DNA of 64,000 nt from Trema orientale (taxonomy: Eukaryota; Streptophyta; Magnoliopsida; Rosales; Cannabaceae): contig JXTC01000006.1 in assembly GCA_002914845.1 (NCBI GenBank), forward strand, positions 1,007,731 to 1,071,730, read 5' to 3'. Each line of letters starts with the position of its first letter. The stretch's first letter is position 1. Below, one piece after another: positions 1-13,500 of this stretch. Under the pieces are notes generated by a model that searched no databases, was not told where the DNA came from, and was given only the letters and a program-made list of their open reading frames with translations. The translations under genes and the position numbers were made by a program.

Positions 1-3000
1 TTATGTATAAATATTACATGTACATATATATATATACTAAACACATATATGTAATTAAGTGAAGTAGTTTCTTTCAGTTGGCTGTGCCCACAGAAACTTC
101 ACTTGAGAGTCAAGAGTGTTGGCTTTTCAAAAGTACAGATGCCCAAATTGACAAGTAGACTCCTTCAAATGAAAGCTGGTTGGCCACTCCTTGGTTTTCT
201 GTCATATATGACTTGTAATGTATTATATGATTAAGATAAGATGCCTAGCTACTTTGGGCTACATGCTTCCTTTTTTTTTTTCAAGCTCTAATCCCGATTT
301 CTCACCATCCAAAATGCTAATCCCAGAACCATTATGGGAAAGATATCGTGTCACTCTTTACTTTTAAAGAGATTAAGAACTGATCATGTCCACTAGCTTT
401 AGCTATGATCTGCTTCTCAATTTTATGCCCCAATAATCTTAATATTCTTGTTGTACTCCTTTTTCAGCGCCAGCCAAGAGCTGTTTTGATACAAGTACCA
501 TATCTAGACAAGTACATTTGCAGCTGATAATTTCTTAAACTTTCTCTTGCTTCTATAGATCAAACTGAGCAGACTTCAATAATAGCAATATATCTAAATG
601 CTATATAAAACAAAAACTTCACTTCAATTTTCTGTAATTACATAATTGGAATTTGGTGTTATTTAGCACCTTAATTAAGTGGACAAACAGTGCAAAGTAC
701 TTTAGACTTCTTCCACTAAAATCATGCAAGTTATTTTAGAAGGCATGCACTCAAGAGGATTACTTACAAGTACAATCATCTCTTATTGCCTACCTTAGAA
801 CTCAAGAAAAAAATTATAGGTGAAACTGTATATATTCACANNNNNNNNNNNNNNNNNNNNNNNNNNNNNNNNNNNNNNNNNNNNNNNNNNNNNNNNNNNN
901 NNNNNNNNNNNNNNNNNNNNNNAGTTAACTTGAAGTATATACACATATTATACATATAAAATACATATTATGAATATATGTATAGAGAGAGAGAGAAAGA
1001 GGGGTTAGAATACCTTTAAACTCCTTTGCATAACATCCACTTTAAGATAAAACAAAGCAAAATGGAAAAGGTATGCTGCCATTATCAGGATATGTCCACT
1101 CAATTGAGCTGAAAGGGAACGAAGAATTGCGAAAATAAAGTTTGGTTGAAGAAAGCATTATAGATGGCCACGTTTTCTTCCTTTGATCACTGCATGAAGC
1201 AAAAGGCTCCCCTAATTGATTTTCATGTGACACTTAATCAAACCGTTACTTTGATTATTCAGTGACTCAGTGGGGTTTTAGGCCGACACTGGTTATTGAT
1301 TAAAGACCATCAAATTATTAAAAGCATTGTTTGCATTAGTTTCAAGCATATTCATGTTATTAAAGCTTTAATCAAATCCCAAACTCCTAGCCTAGGCGGT
1401 TGGGAGCAACCCTTACTCAAGTAAAATATTAAATAAAGACCTTAGCTTTTGAAAGAGAAAATGAACCAATTGATGCAAACAAAAGAAAGTACAGATAATT
1501 GATTGGAGCATTCAAAAGTTTCTCCCATGAGGCTTTTTACCTCTTTACAACTTTTTTGTATATATGCAACAATATACAAATAGATGTGCATGTACACATA
1601 CAATATATATCCATATATAGTGTTTCTATGTTTACCAATTAGGTGATAAGTAGTCATATTATATTCATACATTAGATTTACATGGTTAAAGAATTTGCAC
1701 ATAGAATTGCAACTGGGTACATATACATGTTCATATGGTATATATAATATAGGAAGCAACAACTTATCCAGTCTACTCTTTTTAATATTTGGTCTAATCA
1801 TAAAGGTCCATGTGTTTCTTCACAAGAGTAATAATGGTGCATGTGTAAGTGAGCAAGTACACCAGCAATGCTTAGGGAATACTCAAGAAGAGTCAATAAG
1901 TTTCAAAGCAGAATTTTTTATTCAACTATATATAAATATGATATCATGTAAGGGGTATGTGAGAGTGAGAACCACACTTCTTTCCTAGTCTTTTGGTTGG
2001 AAGAGTTTGGCACAATTAATCTTAATATATATACATATATATAAATTTGTTTATGTGTTGCCTTTTAGTTCACCAAGCAAGATTTTCCCTTTTGCATAGT
2101 TGCATATTCCTTATCCGAAGCCATGTGGGTGTAAGAACCAAAGATTGGCTCATGTAAAGACATAATGGCTTTGTTGTTGTTTTCTTTGACAAACTAGCTA
2201 AGCATTCCACTAAGAACCCATGTAGTACAACTAATAAAGGCCATATTTTCTCTAAAACCCACAAACTAATCACATTTTCCCTTTCATTTTCTACTGGCTG
2301 GTTTAGAAAATATCTTGCTCAATACAAACAAATCACTAGGACAAGTGAACTACTATCATCTTTCTATTTGTTTGGATATGCCTCTTTTCCAACCCCAAGT
2401 CCTAGCTAGCTAGTAACAAAACTTTATATCTCTCCCCTAAGAACTATAGGATAATAAATAAATATATATATATACGTACACGTATACGAATGTATATGTT
2501 TATGTATGTAACCAGATTCTGCAGAATTGTATGTACCTAGAGGAAGTTTCAGTGTTACATATGCTAATAAGAAAGGACAAGTAGTTGCTTAAGTTCAACT
2601 CTGCATTGTAATTTGAATCTAAGAATAAAGAATCTTCTTCAATAGTTGCCAATTGGAGCTCAAGCCGCACTCCCCTAAGTCAACTAGATTTTAGTTTGCA
2701 TTATTTCACTAGCTATAGTTGATAAAAGAATTTTCTGCAATCTAGTCTGGCTATAAAAATAGCAATGCATTATTGAGCTAGCTATGGACCACATCCACTA
2801 ATGAAAATCCATGGTCATGTGAAGTTGGGAAGTTAATGGGTTAGCAGCTAATTATCTCTGAATTAGGACCACAGGATCGTTTCATTTAAATGAAATTTGG
2901 AATGACAAAAATAAATTAAGAGTAAATGATGATGGCTTGTTTTATAGAATATGAATAAGGACGTAGCCCATGAAGCAATAGTGTACCACTACTAGTTCCA

Positions 3001-3840
3001 ACCCCAAAAAAGTAGATACAATTAATTATGGGGAAATTAGAGTAGGGATCTGTTTCTTGAATTCAAAAAAATGTCCCGTCTTTTTTGTTTTTTTTTTTTA
3101 TAATCTTATTCATATAAATTAACTATTATAGTTGGACATTCGTCCGGTCGAAAGTTTAGTCTAATTTGATAAACTCACTTCGTCTTTTAGTGTTGGAGAC
3201 ACCACCCTTAAAATAATAGCAGTAAAAAGAAGTTGCAATGCCTGCTAAAGGAACCATTGGTACTCGGTATTGTTTCTTTCTTTTTTTTTTTTTTTTTTTT
3301 TGGAATTGCACAATACACAGTACACATCATAATATACGGATGTCACACCACTAATGTCCAAAAAAGCAACATATTTATCAGCTTAATTATGAGTGAGCAT
3401 GAATACAAAGCACTTGGTCTCCAAAGGTGGTTTTTTCAAAAGATAATTGATAAAACGTAGAAAATTCATTCTCTCCAGAGAAAGTATTTACATAGTGCAG
3501 CACTGTTTTGGCATACAAGATTACATTTCACAGAACATTGGCAATGAGAATGCCATTCTGATTTTTTGCTTTTCTGAACTTGCAATCTTTTGTCAAATGA
3601 GGTTGCCCTCAACATTGAATTAAGAGATCCAGATTATCTGCTTAATTGGCCCTTAGTGCATACAGCTTTCCAGAGCAGATAATTTATGCATGTAAAAGGT
3701 TTCAACTTTCAGGCCGCCCACACCACCCAACGTTATACTTAATGCCTTAATTACATGTCAACTTTCTAATGTGAAGGTCTAAGTTCGAATCATTCGGTTA
3801 AAAAAAAAGGAATAAATTTCGAATCATCTGCTATGACTTT
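1..3840. other. AT-rich intergenic DNA without a recognised gene
   Basis: Apart from a gap of unknown bases at 841-922, this stretch is AT-rich DNA with TA/CA microsatellites (around 20-45, 930-990, 2460-2510) and a long T run near 3280-3301. Short open frames exist on both strands, but none looks like a known protein or shows consistent exon structure. A phrase resembling the tRNA B-box (AGTTCGAATC near 3782) sits beside an otherwise unremarkable region and may be a worn SINE trace. I see no gene that I can support. Confidence 0.6.
841..922. other. assembly gap (N run)
   Basis: Eighty-two consecutive unknown bases. The flanks are low-complexity AT-rich sequence, so the gap is probably an unresolved microsatellite or repeat. 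Confidence 0.99.
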
Positions 3841-3851
3841 GTCTATACTAG

Positions 3852-4135
3852 AAAGGGTTTCTAACACTTTACCTATAAAAATCTCAAAATTACAAAAATA
3901 CGTAGGAATTTTTTAAAATTTCCCCATGATTTTTATTAGAAAAATATCATTTTAAAAAAAATAGAAAAATACCATTTTTATACTGGTTACCAGTTTTTGA
4001 AAATCCTAACCCAGTTTTTAAAAATTGGTTATCGGTTACTAGTTACCGATTACAGGTTACTAGTTACTACATTAAAAAATGGTATTTTTCTAAATATTTT
4101 TCAGAAAATAATATTTTTCTAATAAAAACCATACA
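3852..4135 (+). repeat. GGTTACY-core dispersed repeat, copy 1
   Basis: This is one of four related blocks in the window. It opens with GGGTTTCTAACACTTTACCT and passes through an AT-rich stretch rich in TTTTTATTAGAAAAATA. It then reaches a core of short interlocking palindromes built from GGTTACTAGTTACC (about 4010-4070), and leaves through the mirror-image TATTTTTCTAATAAAAACC. The outer arms therefore form an imperfect inverted repeat around the core. It has no coding capacity. The class is unknown; a non-autonomous DNA element is the simplest reading. Confidence 0.65.
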
Positions 4136-5136
4136 GTACAAAAAAAGGGGTTGACCAAATTTTGGGCCCAATTTTAGTAAAAGTCCATTTGTCAAATGTT
4201 ATAGCAAAATGTCCGGTATATATGCTTATATACCAAGTGTAAAATTTTATATACCAAGTATAAAAACCCAATGCATTTCAGTACAGTAACTAAAATTAGT
4301 AAATATGTGTATCTACCGAGTGTAAAAATATATATACCTAAACATTTAGCTATAAAATTTTAAAAGTGGACATCTACTTAATTAAATTTAAAATCTTGAT
4401 CATCCACCTAAATTTTTCACCAAAAAAAAAAAAAAAAAGCAAAGTATTTTTCAAATTTTTTTTTCTGAAAATGCTATACAATGTCTAATTTCCCCTACTA
4501 GAAAGAGTGACGAGAAGTAAGATAATTTTCTTTTTCTTTGGCTGATATATTTCTTAATTGACGTATCTTTTACATGAAGAGTAATATTCGGGATACATAA
4601 ATTATACACAAAACTCACATAGCATGTATTTTAACTACTCATATATATGGTGTGATCGTACTGTGAAAAAACATGGGATAATAACAATACATACCATGTC
4701 AATGTGTGTTATTTGTGTATATTAACTGTCAATTTTGTATCCATGTAACATTCCCCATCAGCCTCTTATTTGGACAATTTTTCGATAAACATTACTAAAA
4801 ACTTGGCCGTTTCCTCTTTCAGGCAATAGCCAAATATGCTGAAGTCGTGATTCTCTGTCCAAAAGAAAGACAAGTCTTGTAAGATGATTCTCTTCTTTGC
4901 TTTTTCATTAAAAGAATGGATGAAAAATTACATCGCAGAGTTCCATCTCCTACAGACAGTACATCGCTAATGAACCAGCCTCACTCCCACGAGGGAAACC
5001 CTTACAAAGAAAACCCCTCTTATGATCTTCTTTAAGGTGTGATTGGAATTTTCTAATTCCAGAATAGATTAACAAATATAATGAGAACTAAACAAATTGC
5101 TTTATGGTACACTATCTTACATTAATGGCAAGGCTT

Positions 5137-5177
<41 letters not shown>

Positions 5178-5266
5178 GATGTACAAAATGAAAACTGAAC
5201 TCTCGGATTTTCTAAGAGAAAGCTTTCTGGTGACAAGAGGACTTGAAAAAAGCCTGAATGTTGCTC
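4136..5266. other. intergenic DNA and likely 3'UTR of the ELM2/SANT gene
   Basis: The left part (about 4140-4400) is repetitive and shares phrases such as TAGCTATAAA and GGACAT with the 10.6 and 14.6 kb regions, so it is probably a relative of that repeat block. The right part, adjoining the stop codon of the minus-strand gene at 5267, is probably its 3'UTR and includes the CT microsatellite at 5141-5173. At 4823-4885 there is an isolated exon-like stretch on the plus strand, discussed in the findings. Confidence 0.45.
5141..5173. repeat. (CT)n microsatellite
   Basis: About 16 uninterrupted TC units. They lie about 95 bases beyond the stop codon of the ELM2/SANT gene, so probably in its 3'UTR as a GA tract of the transcript. 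Confidence 0.95.
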
Positions 5267-7207
5267 TCAAAAATTCCAGCTTTTCCCGTCTCTAACCTTG
5301 TGATTCTGCGTTTCTTCTCCAAAAACCTCTTCAATCATGTTGCAAGTTGGCAAGAAGTCAACTCTTTTCTTGGAGCACGTCATATACCCCAAATCCCAAT
5401 CTTTAGAATCACAATGCTCCAAAACAAATCCATCATCGCCAAAGCCCCTCGAGCAACAATTGCCATTTTCGGACTCCATGGGGTTCCTTAGAGGAGCAAC
5501 ACCTGTGTTGGAAGATGTACAAGAAACATCTTGAACCTCTTGATCTCGTTTTTCATTGGAAGCAGGACCAGAACCACGATTGTCAAGCTTCTCAGGCCAA
5601 ATTTCTGAAATTCGGTCGATTTCCCCATTGTTAGAATCTGAATTGACATTACCATCGCAAATGTCATCAGCAAAATCCTCATCACACTGTAGCAAATTAT
5701 CTTCCCACCTCTGAGCATTACCAGCATCGTCTCCGTACACAGGAGATTCAATAACCGAGTCATCATCGTCCTCAGTCATTCCAATTTCATTGTCACCAAA
5801 ATCATAACTCCCTTGCCATTCATCATTATCACTGTCAATATTTGTTGGATCATATCTGTTCTGCTCAGCCCGCTTACGGAGCATAAAGACATTGAAATAG
5901 TAACTGACAATCTCCTTTTTGGTCCTCGAGGGGAAGACAGCAGAAAGTCTGTCCCAGAAATTCTTGCCCAAAGAAGCTGGGTTAGAGAAGACAACCTGGT
6001 GGAATGCATGTTCCTCCTCTTCACTCCAAGTTTGAGCTACTTGTTCTCCCATGTCAAAAAAACCGAGCTCCAGAAATCTTTCTGGCCCTATATCTTTTAC
6101 AAGTTCCTCTCTAGCTTCCATAATGTGTTTTCTAACACAACTGAAAGAACCCTTATCCTCACATTTGCAATCAGTTCTACCACTTCCAATTATAGAATCA
6201 GTATATGCAGACGAAGTCAAATCAGGCATTGGAATGACACACGTACCCATCTGTCTTTTTTCATCTTCGAATTCAGATTTTAAAACCTCTGATGAGTATG
6301 AAGAACTTGAGATACTACTAATACCTTGTTGACCCGAAGGTGGAACTTCAACCTGATGATCTGGTCCAACTGGAACAGACTTCCGAGAAGAAGGGTGATT
6401 CAAAAGTAAAGAGTAAATGTCCTCGCAGTGAGCTAATGTCCTTATTGTCCGCTCAGGATTGAAATATTCCGGAAAAAAAGACATATGAAAGGGTGCTTCT
6501 GATAAGGAATCTTCTTCACTGGTACTACTGGTGGGCCATGATGAGATGGAAGCAGGTTCACTTGTTTCAATGTCCTCCCCATCTTTTGGAAGATCAGTAA
6601 ACATGACACCAGAAAACTTCTCATCACCTTTGATATCGTCATTTGTGAATCCATTATCTACCAATTAAATATTACAACTCGGTGAGTTTAGAAAACTTAC
6701 AAAGGAAACTATCTAATCAGGTTGTTCCAGTATTTAACAACAAAGTTTGTAATAACTAATAACTGGCCAGCAGAGCCCAAATTACACACAGGGTTTAGTT
6801 TAAAAACCTTATAAAGCTTAAACCTCATATCCGGCAGTAGTAAAAGACGCCCCAGAAAGAAACAAAGAAAACAAAACAAAGCCAATAAAAAAAAAAACTA
6901 AAAGCACAAATGGCCACTAACTCGAGGAGGGTACAATGGCTCTGCCTGTGCTCGTTTTATTTAGCAGCATGCATAACGAATTCACTAAAGCTAACTTTAC
7001 ACGCTTAGAATGCTCTCACCACAAAAGACCCATGCTTTTTTTTACCCTTACAATTTGCTCACCTAATGTTTGTGATATTTTGGACGCATCCTCGGGAAAA
7101 ACAGATTCTGAGAATGAGACTAGCTGTTTGCCGTCTTCTTTCTGTCTTGGGTGCTTGAAAGAAATCTTGAAAGTTTCCTCCTCATCATATGGTCGTTTCT
7201 GTACCAT
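5267..7207 (-). CDS. ELM2/SANT-domain nuclear protein (511 aa, two coding exons)
   Basis: Exons run 7207-7063 and 6657-5267. The donor AG|GTGAGC and acceptor TTGGTAG leave one base that completes an Asp codon, giving 511 residues. An ELM2-like segment begins near residue 142 (SVPVGPDHQVEVP). A SANT/Myb-like domain lies at about 258-311, with TWSEEEE, the plant-typical FPSRTKKEIVSYYFNVF and a basic MLRKR end. The C-terminal 200 residues are acidic. ELM2-SANT pairs usually recruit histone deacetylases, so a chromatin or transcription co-regulator role is inferred. The start MVQKRP matches what I remember of this plant family. The CAG-like TTTAG just before the ATG suggests a 5'UTR intron. Confidence 0.88.
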
Positions 7208-8620
7208 GCCTAAACAATAAACTGCATGTCAGAATTAAAAATAAGTACTCCACCAAAAAGCGAAAACTATAGAAAAGATCGAATCTTAATACAAACTTGT
7301 ACAATGAGCATTTTTTTTGAATGAGTATTATTTTTCTATTTGTTCACGTAAAACAAAGAAGAGACATTTAAAAACTTATAATGTTACCATAAATAACATC
7401 ATTATTCCTTACAAACGGAAAATTGATAGTATTATTACTATCATTATCATTGTGATTATTATAAAAACATGTGGGAAAAATATTATTATAACAGGTGGAG
7501 TCAGTACAAAGATTTGGGCAGGTGACTATTAAAAAAGAGACAGTTAGCAAATAGATGGGGGTATTTATGTCAAATGACTTACACTCGTTGACTTAGAGAG
7601 GGCACCCCAGTTGGCAAGAACCGGGGCTGCCCAGATTACTCAAAAAAAAAAAAAAAAACACATATTTTCGCCAAATAATCATTTTAACCAATCAAATTTC
7701 ACGAATAATTAGAATATACACTGCTTTATATTTATGAAATTAACAATACCTCGCAAAAAATACTCTCCCAGAAATGGTATGCTGATCGGAGGATTATAGC
7801 TGAAATTGGGTAGCAATAATGGGTAAAATCGTGAATACACAGGAGTATGAGACTTTCCCCCAATCCAATTCAATCGAAAAAGCAAAAGCCCCACTTTTAT
7901 GACAAACCCTAACCCTAGATCTCAAATTTCAGCGAAATATAAAAAATTACACCCCAATCATATACAAATTCGGCCAGATCCGTCTACGATAACCCAAAAC
8001 ACAACGAAAGAATAAATTAATCATACGAAAATGAATCAAAATCCAAAAAAACTCAAGAAAATCGAAATTTTTTTACAAAATCGGAACAAATTTGAACCGA
8101 AAAGGAATACCCGGAACCCAGAATCTTTAATCTACAGTACGATTTTCTCAGATCTGCGAATCTTATCGCGGATCGGAAAATTTTTGGGAACCCTAACCCT
8201 AGAATTCGATAGAATTGGGGGCTGAGGATGAAATTGGGATCGATCGATAGAGGAAGAAGAGGAGAAATTGAATACGAGATCGATTTGGGGACGAAGTCGA
8301 GAAATTGAGATGGAATCGATCGAGAAAAAATTCAGATCGAAAATGGAGGCGGCGATTGACAAAAAAGGACAGGCTAGGGTTAGCTTTTTTTTTTTTTTTT
8401 GTAAGTGGAGATGTCCAGGAACCGAAATAACGAAAAAGGGCTCGTATCTGATTGTAATTACGAGAAATGCCCTTCCTCGTACGGGAATAGATGGACGTAG
8501 AGATTGCCAGATTGGTGCTATATATGGTTAATTGAGGGGTACGGAGGTTATTTGGATTTCTTACGAGCTTCGTTGTGGCGCCACGTGGCAATTTTCGGGG
8601 AGAATTTATTTATTATTTAT
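7208..8620 (-). promoter_or_regulatory. probable 5'UTR, leader intron and promoter of the ELM2/SANT gene
   Basis: The sequence directly before the start codon reads TTATTGTTTAGGC, a good splice acceptor, which suggests that the leader is split. The stretch at 7905-8370 is richer in GC and in CGATCGAT-like motifs than its surroundings. It also holds telo-box phrases (AACCCTAACCCTAG) at about 7905-7920 and 8188-8203, as is common in plant leaders. A palindromic G-box, GCCACGTGGC, lies at 8580-8589. The exact transcription start and leader donor could not be fixed. Confidence 0.5.
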
Positions 8621-10170
8621 TATTTATTTATTATTTTTTTTTTTTCAAAAAAGAGATGGTTGGAGAAAATTGGCCAGTTACAACTATTTGGATTTTGATT
8701 ATTTGTGGAAGAAAAATTCTAAATTTTAAACGCAACCAATTGTGGTTATATCGAGTAATATTGACGCCAAAAAGGACATTATTATTTTTTCCATTACATA
8801 TTTACCCTATGTGAAAGAACCAAAATAAACAATTACATGGTCTTTGACTAAATTCTTACGAAATTAGATATTACTAAAAAATTATCGTATTAACTTTATA
8901 TGCTCCTTAAATGTTATTTCCATATCATTAACTATTTTTCTCAAACTAGCGTTTCAAATCGCATTATCTAGATAGTGAAGAGTCTCCTACTTCCTGTTAA
9001 AAGATTCACAATGAGGCTAAAGCTTATACTTAGAATAAGCATAGGTCTTTTTTTCGTTCCCCTAATGTTTCTATAATTCAAAAATAAACCTAAGTTACCT
9101 TAAAGAAATAAATATAAAAAATAAACCCAAGTCTTTTTACCCCATCTGATGGAAAGGATCAATTCAACGGAGGATGTACCCTCATATTAAAAAAGAGGTC
9201 CATCAAAATTAAAGATAATGGGGTGCATTGAGTGTGAGAATATGAGACTGATATAAGTGAAAAGTAATTAACATTGTGTATTAGAACTATTTTAGGAATT
9301 AGGAATGATGTGAGTACTAATGAGTAAATATTTTTAAATTTATTAAGATTAATTTTGTTGAGTGCCTTGATGTGGATTTAGTTTAGGGTGTAAATACAAT
9401 CACTCTTACATTAAATAACTAAAAGTAAATATCTAAAATACTACAAAAAAATTTCAATGACTTCAATACGAATATTAAATTAAAATAATCCTTAATAAAA
9501 AAAAATGGGCAAAAACTTTAGTATCATACTAATGATCAGATAAGAAAAAATTGTAGGGTACACGAATTCACTAAAGATGCAAATAGATAGTGGCAAAACC
9601 AGGATCAGAACTCGAGAGACATGTGATGAATTTGTTGAAAAAAAAAATTAAAGCATAACAAAATTCAAAATAGTATATTTAAGTAATTTTGTAAGTATAT
9701 TACAACCACGCCTATGTTTTTTTATTGACATAGACTAACTTACATAAAATTGAAGTTAAAGGTTTGAAAAGAAGAGTTGAAAGAGAGCTTAGATAAAATA
9801 AAAATAAAATTTTATTATAAAATAGAATTTTATTTTATTATAAAATAGAATTTTCTTACTTTGGCTTCGGATTAAAAGGGACGGCTCTTTCTCTCTTTTT
9901 TTTTTTTCCCCTAGCTTTGCCCAATTTATGGTTGTTGATTTGCTGAGTTTATTATACGAGGTTTCATGTGTAATATAATTTAAAATTTTGAGGGGGAAAT
10001 ATTTAACTAAATGTATATCATCTATATAAAATGCGCCCCCTACGTGTGGGTCCCCTCCTATCAGAACTTCACCAAATGTACGTTTTTCAATTTTGGCTCT
10101 TACTACCTCTACCATAAAAATGGAGAAAAAGGAAAGAACAAGTCTCTCTGTAAATTTTTTTTTTTAATTG
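8621..10170. other. AT-rich intergenic DNA
   Basis: No gene is visible. The sequence is AT-rich with homopolymer runs. Near 9590-9625 there is a phrase of the kind GTGGCAAAACCAGGATCAGAAC, which resembles the worn end of a common plant transposon type, but no matching partner end was found. Confidence 0.5.
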
Positions 10171-10179
10171 GTAAGATAT

Positions 10180-10500
10180 CATCAATATTCAATGGGAAAA
10201 ATTACACAATATACGGTGTTTTTGAAAAAAAATTTGAAAAATACGGTGGTTTTGTATTTTTTAAGAAGAGGTACGGTTTTTATTAGAAAAATACTATTTT
10301 TAAAAAAATATTTAGAAAAATATTATTTTTAAAATAGTTACTAGTTACCGGTTTCAAGAAACTAGATACTAGTTACTGGTTACCAGTTATATACTAGTGA
10401 TATTTTCTTAATAAAAATTGTACGAAAATTAGAAAAAAGTCTTACTTCTGTATATTTGTAATTTTTTTCGATTTTTGTAGGTATAAGTGTTAGAAACCCT
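10180..10500 (-). repeat. GGTTACY-core dispersed repeat, copy 2 (inverted)
   Basis: This copy is in the opposite orientation to copies 1 and 3. Its right end reads ATAAGTGTTAGAAACCCT, the reverse complement of the left ends of copies 1 and 3. Its left end (GGGAAAAATTACACAATA) is the complement of the far end of copy 3. The core at about 10335-10395 is a run of TACTAGTTACCGG and ACTGGTTACCAGT palindromes. The two orientations with the same ends show that this is a defined element rather than a chance microsatellite. Confidence 0.7.
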
Positions 10501-10559
10501 ATTCAATGAGTAGATGTCTCTTTTTATTTTTATCTGTCTATTTGCTAAGGCCTAAGAGA

Positions 10560-13500
10560 GTAAAGGCCTCATATCTCTAGGTAGAAACTAGGGCTGAATA
10601 GCAATTTGGCCGATTTTAGGCTCAAAACTTAATATATGTCCATAGCCCACTTTTTATAACCAAATGACCTATGTAAAGAACCGTTGGAAGTCTATACCAA
10701 AAATACTATTACTGAACCATCTTCCCCCAACTTTTCACGCTCTAGAGGGAAAAAGAAAAATGTATTGCAATTTTCTTCCCCTGTAAATTTTCACTGACAT
10801 CAGTTTCTTCTTCTTCTTTAAGAGTGTCAGTGACGGAGCTTCACCATTATTGGACATGGAGTGGACTTCAATCTAAAACGATCTTCAATTTATGAGTTCA
10901 TCTACAAACGTCAAAGCTCTGTCAATAAGATTGAAGCTCCATTGGGAAGTTTTCAAATTCTATTGATAAACTTGCAGATCCAAAGGTAAATCAACACTGA
11001 TTGATCTTCACTTTTTAATTAATTTGTGTTTTAGGCTTTTAATATATTCATTTTTGTTATTTGATTGTTTTTAGGTAAAATACTTAGATTCAATCGCTTT
11101 TAAGGTTATAGTTTTTAGTAGATTCAATTGAAAATTTAGGAATTTTTATTTTCGGTTAATGAATTCCTATTTTAATTCATGATTGTAGTAAAAAATATGA
11201 GTTTTGGTATATGCTAGATCTGATTTAACTCATGTAAAATTCAGTTCATAGTTTTTTTTATATGTGGCATATAGAAATTTAAATGTAGTTTATGATATTG
11301 TTATTATGAGGTTCTAGTTTTTGGTATATTCAATTGAAAATTTAGGGATTTTTACTTTTTGTCGAGAAATTCCTATTTTAGTTCATGATTGTAGTGAAAA
11401 ATATGAGTTTTAATGTATGTCAAATCTGATCTAACTCATGTAAATTTGATTCATAGTTTTTTATATATAGTACATAGAATTTTGAATGAGTTCATGACAT
11501 TTTTGTTTTGGTATATATTCATAATTTGAGAGAATCTGGTAGAGATTTGAATATGAGAGAATTTGGAGTTGGATTCAGTATCTATTTGGTACATATTTGA
11601 TTTTTGTTTTATTCATAAACTTGTGTCCTTAGTTTATGAAATTATGTGCTTAGTTCATAAAATTGTCAATGTGGTTCATAATTTTATATCTTTAGTTCAT
11701 AAAGTTGTGTTTCATATATGAGAATATATCTCATATAAATTAGTTCTTGGCACATTATGCTCCTAACTTTAAGTCTTTAGTTCATATATTTAAGTCTTTG
11801 GTTCAAATTCATAACTTGTTTGATTCATAAAATTTTATCTTTAGTTTATAAAGTTGTCAGTGTAGTTCATAAGTTTGTGTCTTTAGTTCATAAAATTATG
11901 TTTCAGATATGAGAATATATCCCCCTAACAATTTTCTATTTGATATATAAAGTTATGTATCTAGTTCTATTTGATTTTTTGCTGATATTATTCAGTTTGG
12001 TTCATAAATTTATATTTTTTGTTCATGAATTTGTGAGTGTAGTTCATGATGTTACAGTTATAGTTTATATCTACTATGTAGCCCTTATTTAATTCATTCA
12101 GTTCCTAAACTTATCTATATGGCTCATAAGTTTATCAATCTATGTTTGTTTTTTTGTTGAACATCTGTTTGATTTTTGTTTGATAAATAAGTTTATATTT
12201 TTGGTTTATAACCTTGTGTATTTGTTTGACACTTTATTATAGTATATGTTAATTTGAACATAGTATATGATTTTTAATGCCTGGTACATGATTTGTAAAA
12301 TCTGACAATTTCTCTCGCAAAAACAGAACTAATCATGGAATGTTTGTGATCAAAAGAGCAGAGGCATTGATGATAATTGTCAGCATAAAAAAAGTAACAC
12401 AGGACAAAATTGCATTCTATTGGCAAAAGATAATCGTAGAACTCTATCACTGGGCCGAAGATAGGATGAGAATGGAATACAGAAGTGATACAGAAACACA
12501 AAAGTGAACGTGATATAGAACATGTGCTCTTATTTTGGTTTAGCAAAAGTAATATAGTTTTTAATTTGATAAGGATTATTGTATTGAATACTTTAATTGT
12601 GAAGGTATTGAACATTAGACAATTTTCTTATTGGTTTATATATTTTATGTAATGTAATTTGATATAAATCTAAATTGTTACTTACTTGTTTCTGATAATT
12701 CACTTTGTGAGGTACACTTGAATAATTTAAAAAAAGCTGAAACTATTTAGGAATGATAATATATATTGAAAATTTTCTCTCTTTATGGTATATAATCTTT
12801 TGAACTAGGTACATAAGATTTTATCATGGTTTATTCTAATATGAAATAGGTATATAACTTCTAATATTTTGACTTTATTTCTTTTATTAATGTTTGTTTC
12901 TTTGTTTCTCTATACAAGTTTATATATTGATTATGAAGTTGATGAAGATGGAATTTTAAATATTCTTTTATGGTGTTTGGAGCTTCTATCAAAAGGTGGC
13001 GTCGTTGTAGGCCTATAATACCAGTTTATAGGACATAGGAATCATTACTTTTTTTGTATTGAGTTTATAGTTTGTTTTATTTTGAAACGAACGGATATTT
13101 TGCTTTTTTTTTTTTCCATATCTAGGTATATAAATTTTTGGTCTTGGTATATATAGATGTATACTAAATTCATTATTTTATATATTTGATATTGTTATCT
13201 TGTTTCTAAATTTTTATACTTTCAGGTACATGAATTTTTTGTTTTAGTATATTGAAGTTTGTCATGGTATATGAGGCTATGTACCAGATTCCTCGCTATA
13301 TTATTGAATTTATTTTTTGTTGGTGGAATAAAAAAAATCATCATTATGTATAATATATATACCAGATTATATATGAATACATATATTGTTAGCGAACTCT
13401 TATGAAGTAGTGAAAAAAAAATATTATGGACGATTTTTTGAGTTGAGTGATTGTATATGAACTTATATATTGTGATCGAAATGATAAATTTATGTTATGG

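Noticed and set aside
1-5000. Known plant microRNA genes
   Set aside because: I compared the sequence by eye with several common mature plant miRNAs (for example 156, 159, 166, 171, 172, 396) and found no match.
8031-8814. Several short plus-strand frames near the ELM2/SANT leader
   Set aside because: They run antisense to the probable leader or over low-complexity TTA tracts and show no homology.
12274-12615. 113-residue minus-strand frame in the repetitive block
   Set aside because: AT-driven Ile/Leu/Phe-rich composition and no homologue; treated as part of the repeat.
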